From Chryseosolibacter indicum (GTDB lineage: Bacteria > Bacteroidota > Bacteroidia > Cytophagales > Cyclobacteriaceae), in NCBI RefSeq assembly GCF_018598585.1, contig NZ_JAHESD010000014.1:1-64000 (forward strand): a DNA stretch of 64,000 bases. The letters are read 5' to 3'. The notes beneath the pieces were generated by a model. The model was not told the origin of the DNA. It searched no databases and was given only the letters and a program-made list of their open reading frames with translations. The position numbers and the translations under genes were made by a program. Positions 9,383-17,637 of this stretch are shown here, in pieces. Position 1 is the stretch's first letter. Every line of letters begins with the position of its first letter.

Positions 9383-9653
9383 GGGTATTTTTTTAGGACA
9401 GTACGCCAGTAACCCAAACCAATAGGAACTGACGTAACTGTCACATGAGTGTGTGCTAACCTATCAATTTCAAAAGTTTGCATTAGTGATGGGAGGCACA
9501 AGATTTCGCAAATAACCCAAACCAAAAGGAAATAGCGGAATGGTAGTAGCCACCCATGCACTTAATGATTGTACTAATAGTGATGCATCTCTGTAGAATA
9601 TCCTGGAGGCTTCCCTGATAACCCAAACCAAAAGGAATCAGTGAAACTTCCAT
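9364..9653 (-). other. three overlapping short frames sharing P-[F/I]-G-L-G-Y
   Basis: Read in the operon's direction, each repeat copy lies in a short frame with a start codon 5-7 codons ahead of the motif's first residue. They are 9483-9653 (ATG, 56 residues), 9470-9553 (GTG, 27 residues) and 9364-9444 (GTG, 26 residues; an ATG at 9483 would give 39). The local peptides align as IPFGLGYQGSL, FPFGLGYLRNL and VPIGLGYWRTV. Similarity runs past the DNA-identical core, with synonymous third-base changes at the tyrosine and arginine. That hints at coding sequence, perhaps small peptides or remnants of a duplicated gene. The frames differ from copy to copy, so this is not one repetitive protein. 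A further 39-residue frame (9679-9798) starts one base after the upstream gene's stop. None has a clear ribosome binding site. Confidence 0.3.
9410..9637. repeat. three 19-bp direct repeats spaced 103 and 106 bp
   Basis: TAACCCAAACCAAAAGGAA occurs at 9513-9531 and 9619-9637, and with one change at 9410-9428. The spacing of about 105 bp is close to ten helical turns. The copies fill the leader between the operon's first gene and the next gene upstream. They could be operators for a regulator, part of a structured leader RNA, or the conserved core of short coding repeats. Confidence 0.85.
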
Positions 9654-9799
9654 TTAATAAAAATGGATGCTGATAAAGTCAGTGCACACGTGAATAATAA
9701 TCAAAGAGAAATTGATGCTTCGGTAGGTGTCCTAGTAATGTTCTTGCTGTAATATCAGCACTGAAATTATTGACTGACCATGCTACCAAGCATTCCATC

Positions 9800-10342
9800 T
9801 TAAGCTTGTTCGGGAGGATGAATGATTGATGCTGCAAAAGTTGGAATAAGATTTTGCTGACCTACGTTATGGATCACGCGACTAGCCCAACCATGAGTAT
9901 CAGATTTTATTGAAAAGGAAATGGGAAGATAATCCTTTAAAAAGCTAATGGCGATTTTAGAAGACGACTTATTATCTGTGGTTTTATCGGTAAAAGTTTT
10001 AACGTAGTCAGCAAGAACGAGGTCTATTTTTTTACGTTCTGTGTCTTTAACGCAAACCACAGTTAAAGTATCTTTTGCATACTTCTGTTTAACCATCCAA
10101 TACAATTCTCCATTGTGTTCGAATTGTCCACTTACTCTTTCGAAATCAGTTTGATCTGGCATGTATGGAATTGAAACAGCAACTTTTAAAGTAATACTGT
10201 TAGACTCATCATAAACATCCGCATTGAGGGCTGTTGACATTGCCAGGTTATTTTGATAATGCAGGCCTAAAAAAACGCCGTAGTAGCCCATTGTATTGAG
10301 CAAAAGGATAAGTACAAGCGCTATGGCAATGGTTCTTTTCAC
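9800..10342 (-). CDS. membrane-anchored conserved hypothetical protein
   Basis: I place the start at a GTG that begins VKRTIAIALVLILLL; a TTG four codons upstream is the alternative. One hydrophobic segment near the N-terminus (about residues 4-22) is followed by a soluble, probably periplasmic region of about 150 residues, ending in SIIHPPEQA. I do not recognise a named domain. It lies on the same strand as the seven-gene operon, 417 bases upstream, and may be expressed with it. The short 39-residue frame mentioned in the leader begins one base after its stop. Confidence 0.6.
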   Translation of the reverse strand: MKRTIAIALVLILLLNTMGYYGVFLGLHYQNNLAMSTALNADVYDESNSITLKVAVSIPYMPDQTDFERVSGQFEHNGELYWMVKQKYAKDTLTVVCVKDTERKKIDLVLADYVKTFTDKTTDNKSSSKIAISFLKDYLPISFSIKSDTHGWASRVIHNVGQQNLIPTFAASIIHPPEQA

Positions 10343-10536
10343 CTGTAAAGGCAATATGTATGACCAAAGTAATAAAAAAATTAAGGATTCAAAAAAATGT
10401 ATTGAAAAGATGAAGTTTCTATTGGTTTAAAGAGGTATTATTTATTAATAGGTCGACAAGTAAAGGCAAGGCATGTTCTCGCTATCAGAAATAAGATAGT
10501 ATTAATGCCTCGCTATAGAATTTATGATTTTCAAAG

Positions 10537-11147
10537 TTATAAAGAGCTCTTTAATCGCGGTAACTCCAGGTGAAATTTGATTGCCAGTATGCGTATCAGA
10601 ATAATCAATCCGGAGGAAATAGGAATATTGATATTTCTGGGCACAGCAAAACTATATAATATGAGATACAGTACAGCGCCGGCAAGGCAAGCTGTTGCAT
10701 AGATTTCTTTATCAAAGATTATAGGAGTTTTATTCGTTAAGGTATCTCGTATTACGCCACCCATTACTGCGGTGAAGACACCCATTATGGCGGCGATCTC
10801 AGGCTGAACACCGAGACGCAGCGCCTTTTCTACGCCAACAATTGTAAACAAGGCAATGCCTACCATATCAAATAACAGCATCGTTTTTTTAGCTGCGCCA
10901 AGCGGTGGAAGAAGGTAAACGCGAAGATTGCCCCAGCAATGGTTGCATAGAGGAAATTAATATCGCCGAACCAAACAAGTGGGTAGCTGCCCAATAGCAT
11001 ATCCCTCAAACTTCCGCCACCTATTGCCGTTACGAACCCCGTGAAAGCAACGCCAAACCAATTGCGGTCTTTATCTTCTGTTGCCAGAACCCCCGAAACA
11101 GCAAAGGAAAAGGTGCCAGCAATCTCTGAGGCATATTGAATAGTCAT
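10537..11147 (-). pseudogene. UPF0126 (YicG/TRIC-like) membrane protein split by a one-base deletion
   Basis: UPF0126 proteins are about 205 residues with two similar three-helix halves, each with a glycine-rich hinge; they are distant relatives of TRIC ion channels. The first half here has TAIGGGSLRDMLLG and the second has AVMGGVIRDTLTNK, but they lie in different frames. The first frame ends LKKRCCYLIW; adding one A to the seven-A run at about 10884-10890 restores LKKTMLLFDMVG and a 203-residue product. The seven-A run in frame as A-AAA-AAA could also be a slippery site for -1 ribosomal slippage, which would give exactly the full protein. A deletion or sequencing error is the simpler reading. 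The start is ATG at 11147 rather than the longer frame. Confidence 0.85.
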
Positions 11148-11300
11148 GATTTGCAGTTTGTTTGAAATCAAAAATAGCTAAAGCATTCGTGATAATCGAT
11201 GGGATTTAATTCGAATTGAATCACCAGATATTGAAGAAGATCTTTTATAAATCAGGCATTCATTTTATTAAATATTCAATTGAAATATTAAAATATTTAT

Positions 11301-12122
11301 ATGAAACAAAAGGTGTGGTTTATCACGGGCACTTCACGTGGTTTTGGAAATGAATGGGCAAAGGCAGCTTTACAGCGCGGGGATAAAGTTGTAGCTACTG
11401 CCCGTAATATCGAAAGTATAGAGGCGTTGCGAACAGAATTCGGGGATGCTGTTTTATTAATCCAACTTGATGTTACTGATCGTAAGGCTTGCTTTGCGGC
11501 AATTGATAAAGCTTATCAGCAATATGGTAGAATAGATGTTGTAATCAACAATGCAGGTTATGGACTGTTTGGTATGGTAGAGGAAATAAGTGAAGCTGAG
11601 GCAAGGGCTCAGATGGAGACAAATTTTTTTGGCGCGTTATGGGTAACGCAAGCAGTTCTGCCGATCATGCGTAAACAGCAAAGCGGTCATATCATGCAGG
11701 TTTCAAGTATAGGCGGGATTATCGCTAATATTAGCCTGGGGATGTACCACGCATCTAAATGGGCATTGGAGGCTGTGTCTGAATCCTTAAGCAAAGAAGT
11801 TGCCCCTATGGGAATACATATTACACTTATTGAGCCAGGTGGATATAGTACTGATTGGAGCGGCAGTTCCGCGATTCGTGCTGCTCCTAATGCTGCATAC
11901 GATAAGTTAAGGGAAGAACGGGCCAAGTTAAGAGGCACCTTTAAATCAGGAGATCCAAAGGCAACATCAGATGTTATCTTACAAGTTGTGGATATGGACG
12001 AACCGCCATTAAGAATTTTTCTGGGCGAACAACCTATTCAGTGGGCTAAGGGTGAGTATCAAAAAAGAATAGAGAACTGGGAAAAGTGGCAACCTTTGTC
12101 TATGAAAGCACAGGGTAGCTAA
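11301..12122 (+). CDS. short-chain dehydrogenase/reductase
   Basis: A 273-residue classical SDR. The cofactor motif TGTSRGFG is near residues 9-16, NNAG near 85-88, the catalytic serine in VSSIGG near 135-139, and YHASK near 150-154. The residues after the second beta-strand (ATARN) suggest NADP(H), as in the 17-beta-hydroxysteroid-dehydrogenase-like SDRs. The substrate cannot be told. It is convergent with the AraC-family gene, only 31 bases away, and upstream is AT-rich with no clear promoter match. It may be a target of that regulator, but nothing in the sequence proves this. Confidence 0.9.
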   Translation: MKQKVWFITGTSRGFGNEWAKAALQRGDKVVATARNIESIEALRTEFGDAVLLIQLDVTDRKACFAAIDKAYQQYGRIDVVINNAGYGLFGMVEEISEAEARAQMETNFFGALWVTQAVLPIMRKQQSGHIMQVSSIGGIIANISLGMYHASKWALEAVSESLSKEVAPMGIHITLIEPGGYSTDWSGSSAIRAAPNAAYDKLREERAKLRGTFKSGDPKATSDVILQVVDMDEPPLRIFLGEQPIQWAKGEYQKRIENWEKWQPLSMKAQGS

Positions 12123-12153
12123 ATCACTTGTTGTAAAGTTATTAGAGCTGGTT

Positions 12154-12990
12154 TTACCTTCTTCTAAAGTTAGTAGGGGTGATACCTAGATGTTTTCTGA
12201 ATTGTTTACAGAAGTGGCTTTCGTCTGTGTAGCCAAACTCATCAGCAATCTGAGACAGGCTTGCCTGACTATAGAGGAGCCTTGATTCAATCAGCTTGAG
12301 CTTATACTTTGAAATGTATTGTTTGAGTGATTCACCTGTATGCCTCTTAAAATAAATGCTTAAGTAAGTTGGAGCATAATTGAATTGCTCAGCAAGTTGG
12401 TGAACCTTCAGATTCTCAGGTTTATAAATATTCTGACGAATGTAGAGTAGTATATCTTCTATTGACGATGTGTTTGTTTTTGCGCGTAAGGTTGACTGTC
12501 TTGAGATGTTACGTGCCATGATTGTCATCATCGTTCTCATCAGGCTATCACGAATAACTTCAAAATAAGCATCTGTCCGGTTTTCATATTCTGCCTGGAG
12601 TACGGCAAGCAAACTTCGAAGTTTAAGTTTCTCGCTCTCGGATTGAACCATTGATCCTTTACTTTGATAGGAGGTGTGAAGCAACAACTTTACTACATGT
12701 TGCCAGTTCTTATCCCTATCCAGGGCGTTGTATTTGCTAAACGATTCATTGAAACGTATGTAGCAGAACTCTGTCAGCGATGCAATTTTAAATTCGTGGT
12801 AGTCTTCAGGCCCAAGAAGAAAAACGTCTCCTGCAGTGTATTTAAATTTATTTCCATTGATGTTATGAATGCCCTTTCCTTTGATAATAAAAATTACTTC
12901 GAAGTATGTATGATTATGAAGAGGATGTTGCCATTGCTCCGCTTCGAAGTGATAGATATTAAAGGGCTCGTGAAGGACATATCTTTTCAT
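12154..12990 (-). CDS. AraC-family transcriptional regulator
   Basis: A 278-residue regulator with an N-terminal cupin-like sensor (about residues 20-75, PLHNHTYFEVIFIIKGKGIH) and a C-terminal double helix-turn-helix (about 175-275). The latter includes HTGESLKQYISKYKL and the family signature IADEFGYTDESHFCKQFRKHLGITP. The cupin domain implies a small-molecule effector, often a sugar. It is divergent from the DUF1080 gene with 99 bases between, so that gene is the most likely target along with its own promoter. Confidence 0.9.
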   Translation of the reverse strand: MKRYVLHEPFNIYHFEAEQWQHPLHNHTYFEVIFIIKGKGIHNINGNKFKYTAGDVFLLGPEDYHEFKIASLTEFCYIRFNESFSKYNALDRDKNWQHVVKLLLHTSYQSKGSMVQSESEKLKLRSLLAVLQAEYENRTDAYFEVIRDSLMRTMMTIMARNISRQSTLRAKTNTSSIEDILLYIRQNIYKPENLKVHQLAEQFNYAPTYLSIYFKRHTGESLKQYISKYKLKLIESRLLYSQASLSQIADEFGYTDESHFCKQFRKHLGITPTNFRRR

Positions 12991-13089
12991 TGAGAGATAA
13001 ATCTACCAATAATTAATGGATTTTTACAATGTATTGATGGTGTAGCGCATTTACTTTTAGATCGAAGAAATTTTATAAAAGTAAATTAT

Positions 13090-13953
13090 ATGAGACCTAT
13101 TGTACTGGCCTTCATTGCAATTCTCACCCTGGATTCATTTAAAGAACGGGAAGAATGGACAAACTTATTGGATAAGGATTTGACACATTGGGAAAATTAC
13201 CTGAGCTATAAGCACAAGGTGGGTTATAATGGAAATGTACCGGTAGATGAATCTGGTATGGCTCTTGAACCGATAGGATACAATAAGGATAAAGGGCAGG
13301 TGTTTTCTGTCATTGAAGATAAAGGGGAGCTTGTTCTTAAAATCAGCGGCGAAATTTACGGCTGTGTTTTCACCAAGAAAGAATACGAGAACTACCACGT
13401 GAAGCTAAAAGTAAGATGGGGTAATCAGAAGTACGACCCGCGCAAAAACAAACTCAAGGATTCAGGAATACTTTATCATTCCATTGGTGAGGCGGGAGCT
13501 GAGTATTGGAGAACCTGGATGCTTTCACAGGAGTTTCAAATCATGGAAGGACACATGGGCGATTACTGGCAGCAGTCAACATCTGCAGCTGATATTCGGG
13601 CCTACTTACCTGAAGGAAAGATGAATAGTATTGCGAGTACAAAGCAACCTTTTCTTTCTTTTGGATCAGGAACAACGGAGGGATACTGTATGAGAAGTGA
13701 GAATCATGAAAGCCCCGACAACAGTTGGACAACTTTGGAGCTCATATGCTTTGAAGACAAGAGTTTGCATATTGTAAACGGGCATGTAGTAATGGTATTA
13801 AAGAATTCTCACTATAAGAAAGATGCTAAAGAGATTCCATTAACAAAAGGAAGGATTCAACTACAGAGTGAGGCGGCAGAAGTATTCTTTAAAGACATAC
13901 GAATAAGGTCGATTGAGGCGCTTCCGGAGGCTTACGTTTCCTTATTTAAGTGA
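13090..13953 (+). CDS. DUF1080 (3-keto-disaccharide hydrolase fold) secreted protein
   Basis: This 287-residue protein has a short hydrophobic N-terminus followed by a concanavalin-like DUF1080 domain. Family features include LLDKDLTHWENY near the start, SGILYHS near residue 125, EFQIMEGHMGDYWQ near 145-160, a WTTLELIC strand and a final GRIQLQSEAAEVFFKDIRI. Some members cleave 3-keto-glycosides; others bind polysaccharide. The signal sequence is weak (FIAILTLDS), so export is likely but not certain. It is divergent from the AraC gene, which fits an inducible sugar-related role. Confidence 0.85.
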   Translation: MRPIVLAFIAILTLDSFKEREEWTNLLDKDLTHWENYLSYKHKVGYNGNVPVDESGMALEPIGYNKDKGQVFSVIEDKGELVLKISGEIYGCVFTKKEYENYHVKLKVRWGNQKYDPRKNKLKDSGILYHSIGEAGAEYWRTWMLSQEFQIMEGHMGDYWQQSTSAADIRAYLPEGKMNSIASTKQPFLSFGSGTTEGYCMRSENHESPDNSWTTLELICFEDKSLHIVNGHVVMVLKNSHYKKDAKEIPLTKGRIQLQSEAAEVFFKDIRIRSIEALPEAYVSLFK

Positions 13954-14013
13954 CAGGTTGTGTAGAGGTGATATTATAATACCCCAGTTTTGGCAAGTTG
14001 ATGGGATATAACA

Positions 14014-14042
14014 GATGTTCCTCAAAAGAGATGAGGAACATC
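14014..14042. terminator. perfect 10-bp hairpin between convergent genes
   Basis: GATGTTCCTC and GAGGAACATC enclose a 9-base loop, between the DUF1080 gene (plus) and a small minus-strand gene that ends at 14052. The T-run is poor on both strands, so termination would be weak. Confidence 0.5.
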
Positions 14043-14051
14043 CTAAAAATT

Positions 14052-14333
14052 CTAATAGATCAGATCTATAGAATTGCCTGATTGTTTAGTGCGTAGACTA
14101 TGAGGAAGTGTAATCCTCGATGTAAATTTGTCAAGGTCACCGAAGCTCGCAACGGTGATGCTTTCTACTTTTTTAGTCTCGATGTTCTTATATATTTCAA
14201 TCAATAAAGTGTCAAAAGCATATAAGAATATCCGGTGATCGTAAAACTCTATTGAACAAAGTTCAATACCGATATCTTCAATCAATAAAACTTTATCTTG
14301 AATACTTAGATTATTAAAACTTGTTTGTCCCAT
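14052..14333 (-). CDS. small conserved hypothetical protein
   Basis: A 93-residue protein. I chose the ATG at 14333 because GGAG lies about 5 bases before it; the TTG seven codons upstream is less likely. The sequence has alternating charged and hydrophobic residues (VLLIEDIGIELCSIEFYDHR, LLIEIYKNIE), which suggests a small alpha/beta fold, and no membrane segment. I do not recognise the family. A weak convergent hairpin lies just beyond the stop. Confidence 0.55.
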   Translation of the reverse strand: MGQTSFNNLSIQDKVLLIEDIGIELCSIEFYDHRIFLYAFDTLLIEIYKNIETKKVESITVASFGDLDKFTSRITLPHSLRTKQSGNSIDLIY

Positions 14334-14675
14334 AATAACTCCTTTACCTTTCAATCAAAACCATTTTTATTATAGTATAACGTTATACCAATTAACGAAA
14401 ACCATTGCAAATTGATTCTGACATTGTTTTTGGTGGTTTCAGATAGATGGGGCTGATAACAAACCCATACTTTATAGGGCATATAGATTTTAATAACGCC
14501 GACCCTAATTCGGACCTTATTTTTGCTAAGAGACGGTCCTTAGGAATAATAAGGGGTGTAAATTGAAGCAAATTGCCTTTCTTAATTTTTTTTAAAAATT
14601 CTTTGCTCAAGAAATAAACTAATGGATGTTGCCAGGCATATATTTTTATAATAGGAGGATGATTTTCAGGAACTA

Positions 14676-16145
14676 ATGGATTTACGACCGCGGCAAGCTT
14701 TAACTGAACAAGAAGTAAACAGAGGATTAAAATTGGTGATTGGAGACGGACTAGCCGCGGAGGCTATGACCACTTTTACCGGAGGAGCGTTTCTTGTTGC
14801 CATGGCACTGCTTATGGGCGCATCTAATTTTCAAATTGGATTGTTGGCGGCCATGCCTACGTTTACTAACTTATTTCAGCTTATTTCTATTTGGTTGGTA
14901 AGGCGTTTTAACAACAGGAGGATAGTAGCGGTGTTTTGTTCGTTGTTTGCTAGAGTACCTCTTATTGTTATTGGTGTGCTTGCGTTATTAACACCTTCTA
15001 CTAATTCTATCAATCTTCTGATATTCTTTCTGTTCTTTTATTACCTGTTTGGTTCTATTGCAGGTCCGAGCTGGAATTCGTGGATGAAGGATCTGGTGCC
15101 GGAGAAAAACTTAGGAACATATTTTGCAAAGAGGAGCAGTTATACGCAGACATTAAATGTCGTTCTTAGTCTTCTTCTTGCTTTTACAGTAGACTTCGTT
15201 AAGTCAAACTATGCACATCTTGAATTAAGAACATACGCTACCATGTTTATAACCGGTGGTTCAATAGGAATCATTGGAGCCTTGGTGCTTGGAAATGTAA
15301 AAGAACCTCGCACGGAGATGACGAAAGAAAACATTTTTAAGCTGTTTATGAGACCACTCAGAGATGGTAACTTTCAACGTCTCCTCTTTTTTAATTCCGG
15401 ATGGAACTTAGCCCTTAGTATCGCTACCCCTTTTTTTACCGTCTTTATGATGAAGAGCCTCGGCTTGTCTCTTTCATTTATAATTGCACTTAGTATTTTA
15501 AGCCAGTTGTCAAGCATATTTACCATAAGAATGTGGGGTAAGTTTGCTGATCGTTATAGTAACAAAACCATTATTGCAATAGGAGCGCCACTTTACATCC
15601 TTTGTATTATAGCATGGTGTTTCGTGGGTTTGTATAAAGCATTCTATGCCAATATGATTTTATTGGCCTGCATTCATATTTTCACAGGAATTTCTACTGC
15701 AGGGATTAACTTGTCTATTACCAACCTTGGATTAAAATTAGCGCCTAAGGAAAACGCCATCGTTTACTTATCGGCGAGGAACATGATACTCTCATTATTT
15801 GGTTCTGTAGGGCCTTTAATAGGGGGTAGGCTGGCAGATTATTTTATGAACAGATCGTTAACCTTAAATGTTGAATGGGAGAGTCCATCAACGCAGAAGG
15901 TTTTTCATTTGATCTCACTTCACGAATGGAACTTCCTTTTTTTAATAGGGGCGTTGCTCGCATTAATTGCGCTTGAGTTGTTGGTGCATGTAAAAGAAGT
16001 AGGTGAAGTTGAAAAAGAACTGGTTGTCAGAATTATGAGAAGTAGCATTAAAAGCAACCTTAAAGACTTTTTTGTGATTGGAACCTTGATAAGCTGGCAT
16101 GAACAGTTATGGGAAGTTATCAAAAGAAGGTTGTCTTTCAGATAA
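14676..16145 (+). CDS. MFS transporter, 489 residues
   Basis: About 12 hydrophobic segments. The N-terminal MDLRPRQALTEQEVNRGLKL segment precedes TM1, and the loop SWNSWMKDLVPEKNLGTYFAKRS lies near residue 130. This pattern is seen in a poorly characterised MFS branch in which the usual RxGRR loop is weak. A second-half loop of the form GKFADRYSNKTI is present near 290. Substrate unknown. It stands alone on the plus strand. AGGAGG is found 18 bases before the ATG, too far to decide the start, and AGGA lies closer. Confidence 0.82.
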   Translation: MDLRPRQALTEQEVNRGLKLVIGDGLAAEAMTTFTGGAFLVAMALLMGASNFQIGLLAAMPTFTNLFQLISIWLVRRFNNRRIVAVFCSLFARVPLIVIGVLALLTPSTNSINLLIFFLFFYYLFGSIAGPSWNSWMKDLVPEKNLGTYFAKRSSYTQTLNVVLSLLLAFTVDFVKSNYAHLELRTYATMFITGGSIGIIGALVLGNVKEPRTEMTKENIFKLFMRPLRDGNFQRLLFFNSGWNLALSIATPFFTVFMMKSLGLSLSFIIALSILSQLSSIFTIRMWGKFADRYSNKTIIAIGAPLYILCIIAWCFVGLYKAFYANMILLACIHIFTGISTAGINLSITNLGLKLAPKENAIVYLSARNMILSLFGSVGPLIGGRLADYFMNRSLTLNVEWESPSTQKVFHLISLHEWNFLFLIGALLALIALELLVHVKEVGEVEKELVVRIMRSSIKSNLKDFFVIGTLISWHEQLWEVIKRRLSFR

Positions 16146-16307
16146 GGTGGTTAATTAGTAAACGGTAAAAAAAACAAGGCTTGTTAAAAATATTCACTTT
16201 AATTCACTTATTTCGGGCCGACAATTTTGAGTACTAGTAATACATGAAGAAACAGTTTTGATTACAAAGCATACTTCACCTAACCGCTTTATTCTTTCTA
16301 AGATTAT

Positions 16308-16709
16308 ATGACAATACTTTACGTTGAGGATGATCCGGATGATTGTGATTTGTTTATTGAAGCAATAAACAAAGTAGCAGAATCTAGAAATATTAATTGT
16401 CTGCTGGCTTCCGATGGAGAGGAAGCACTGGCGAAATTGATTGATTTTCCACAGAATCCGCAGATTATCTTTCTTGATATAAATATGCCACGGATGGATG
16501 GAAAAGAACTTGTTGCTGAAGTAAAGAAAAGGGAGAAGCTTAAAAATATTCCTATTGTTATTTATTCAACAACAGTAACTACATCTGATATGCAATTTTT
16601 TAACAGGCATGGAATATTTCATTTCTTTAACAAGCCCTCTGACTTTGATCAGCTATGTGACAGCCTGAGATACATCTTTAATTTAAATCTGGAGAAGATA
16701 GTGTCTTAA
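16308..16709 (+). CDS. single-domain response regulator (CheY-like)
   Basis: A 133-residue receiver domain with no output domain. The acidic pocket is in YVEDDPDD near residues 5-12, the phospho-acceptor aspartate in FLDINMP near 56, the conserved Ser/Thr in YSTT near 87-90, and lysine in NKPSD near 109. It would receive a phosphate from a histidine kinase and act by protein contact. No kinase is adjacent; the two kinases at 27-29 and 33-34.5 kb lack receiver domains and are possible partners. Confidence 0.9.
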   Translation: MTILYVEDDPDDCDLFIEAINKVAESRNINCLLASDGEEALAKLIDFPQNPQIIFLDINMPRMDGKELVAEVKKREKLKNIPIVIYSTTVTTSDMQFFNRHGIFHFFNKPSDFDQLCDSLRYIFNLNLEKIVS

Positions 16710-16762
16710 GTGAACTTAGTTTTGTTTCAATCACTCTTAAAAGTTTATAACGAATCAAGGCA

Positions 16763-17623
16763 TTACTTTGCGATTGATTTAACAATAGCCATTACCAAGC
16801 TAGCAGAATTGTTTGCTGCAACCTGATAAAAACTCCGGATATCGTGTGATGCCTTGGTATTGGCATTATCGCTAATACTTCTAATTACAATAAAAGGCTG
16901 TTTCTGTTGATAACACACCTGGGCTACCGCAGCGCCTTCCATTTCAGTAGCCTCCGCATTCATCCTGGTTCTAAGATGCTCTGTAGTTTTTTCTGAGGAA
17001 ACAAACACATCGCCTGTAACAATAATGCCTTTAATAACTTTAGGTATACGAGCATCGTGGTTTATGGTAATCTGTTCTAGTTTTATACTTTTACCAGCTT
17101 CTTCGGACAGAAGAATTAACATACTGTCGCACTTGAAGTATACAGGATTTTCAAGCATGGTGGATGGGTTCCGTGTAGGCCTTACGATCATACTATCTGG
17201 TGTGACAGTACCATAATCATGGTGTGCTACTTTTGATCCTATGACCAGATCTCCGGGAGAGAGTTCCGGATTAATACCTCCTGCAATGCCTGTAAAAATA
17301 ATCTGCTGTGGTGAGAAGTGTTCCACCATCAAGGTTGTTGTGATTGCTGCATTTACTTTTCCTATTCCTGTCTGTGCAATTACTACCCGTCTATTGTTAA
17401 GTATCCCTTCTATAAAAAGGATATTTTGAATTGAACGTTCTTTTTTTTGTTTTACCTGTGTAAGCAGAAGGTTAATTTCATCAGGAAATGCACCGAGAAT
17501 TCCGGTGATGTCATTGTAATTTCTTTTTACAACACTTTTGTTGGAAGAGTTCAATGGAACCTGAGAAACAGAGACATTGCAATAGAAAGCAGTAAGGATG
17601 AAGAAAAAGAGAATTTTAATCAT
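16763..17623 (-). CDS. MTA/SAH nucleosidase-like enzyme with a signal peptide
   Basis: A 286-residue protein of the PNP/UDP family. It starts with MIKILFFFILTAFYCNVSVS, a clear export signal, so it is expected in the periplasm, unlike the cytoplasmic MTAN of about 230 residues. The nucleosidase core has GILGAFPDEINLL near 42, TGIAGGINP near 110, the catalytic glutamate in TEMEGAAVAQV and the aspartate in RSISDNA. It would cut the glycosidic bond of methylthioadenosine, S-adenosylhomocysteine or another purine nucleoside, freeing the base. It is followed upstream on the same strand by a purine permease at 14 bases, which points to purine base uptake. Confidence 0.85.
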   Translation of the reverse strand: MIKILFFFILTAFYCNVSVSQVPLNSSNKSVVKRNYNDITGILGAFPDEINLLLTQVKQKKERSIQNILFIEGILNNRRVVIAQTGIGKVNAAITTTLMVEHFSPQQIIFTGIAGGINPELSPGDLVIGSKVAHHDYGTVTPDSMIVRPTRNPSTMLENPVYFKCDSMLILLSEEAGKSIKLEQITINHDARIPKVIKGIIVTGDVFVSSEKTTEHLRTRMNAEATEMEGAAVAQVCYQQKQPFIVIRSISDNANTKASHDIRSFYQVAANNSASLVMAIVKSIAK

Positions 17624-17637
17624 GATACCAAATATTG

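Noticed and set aside
14392-14610. Open frame of 72 codons on the minus strand starting with TTG
   Set aside because: The composition is not distinctive, there is no clear start or neighbour support, and it may be chance.
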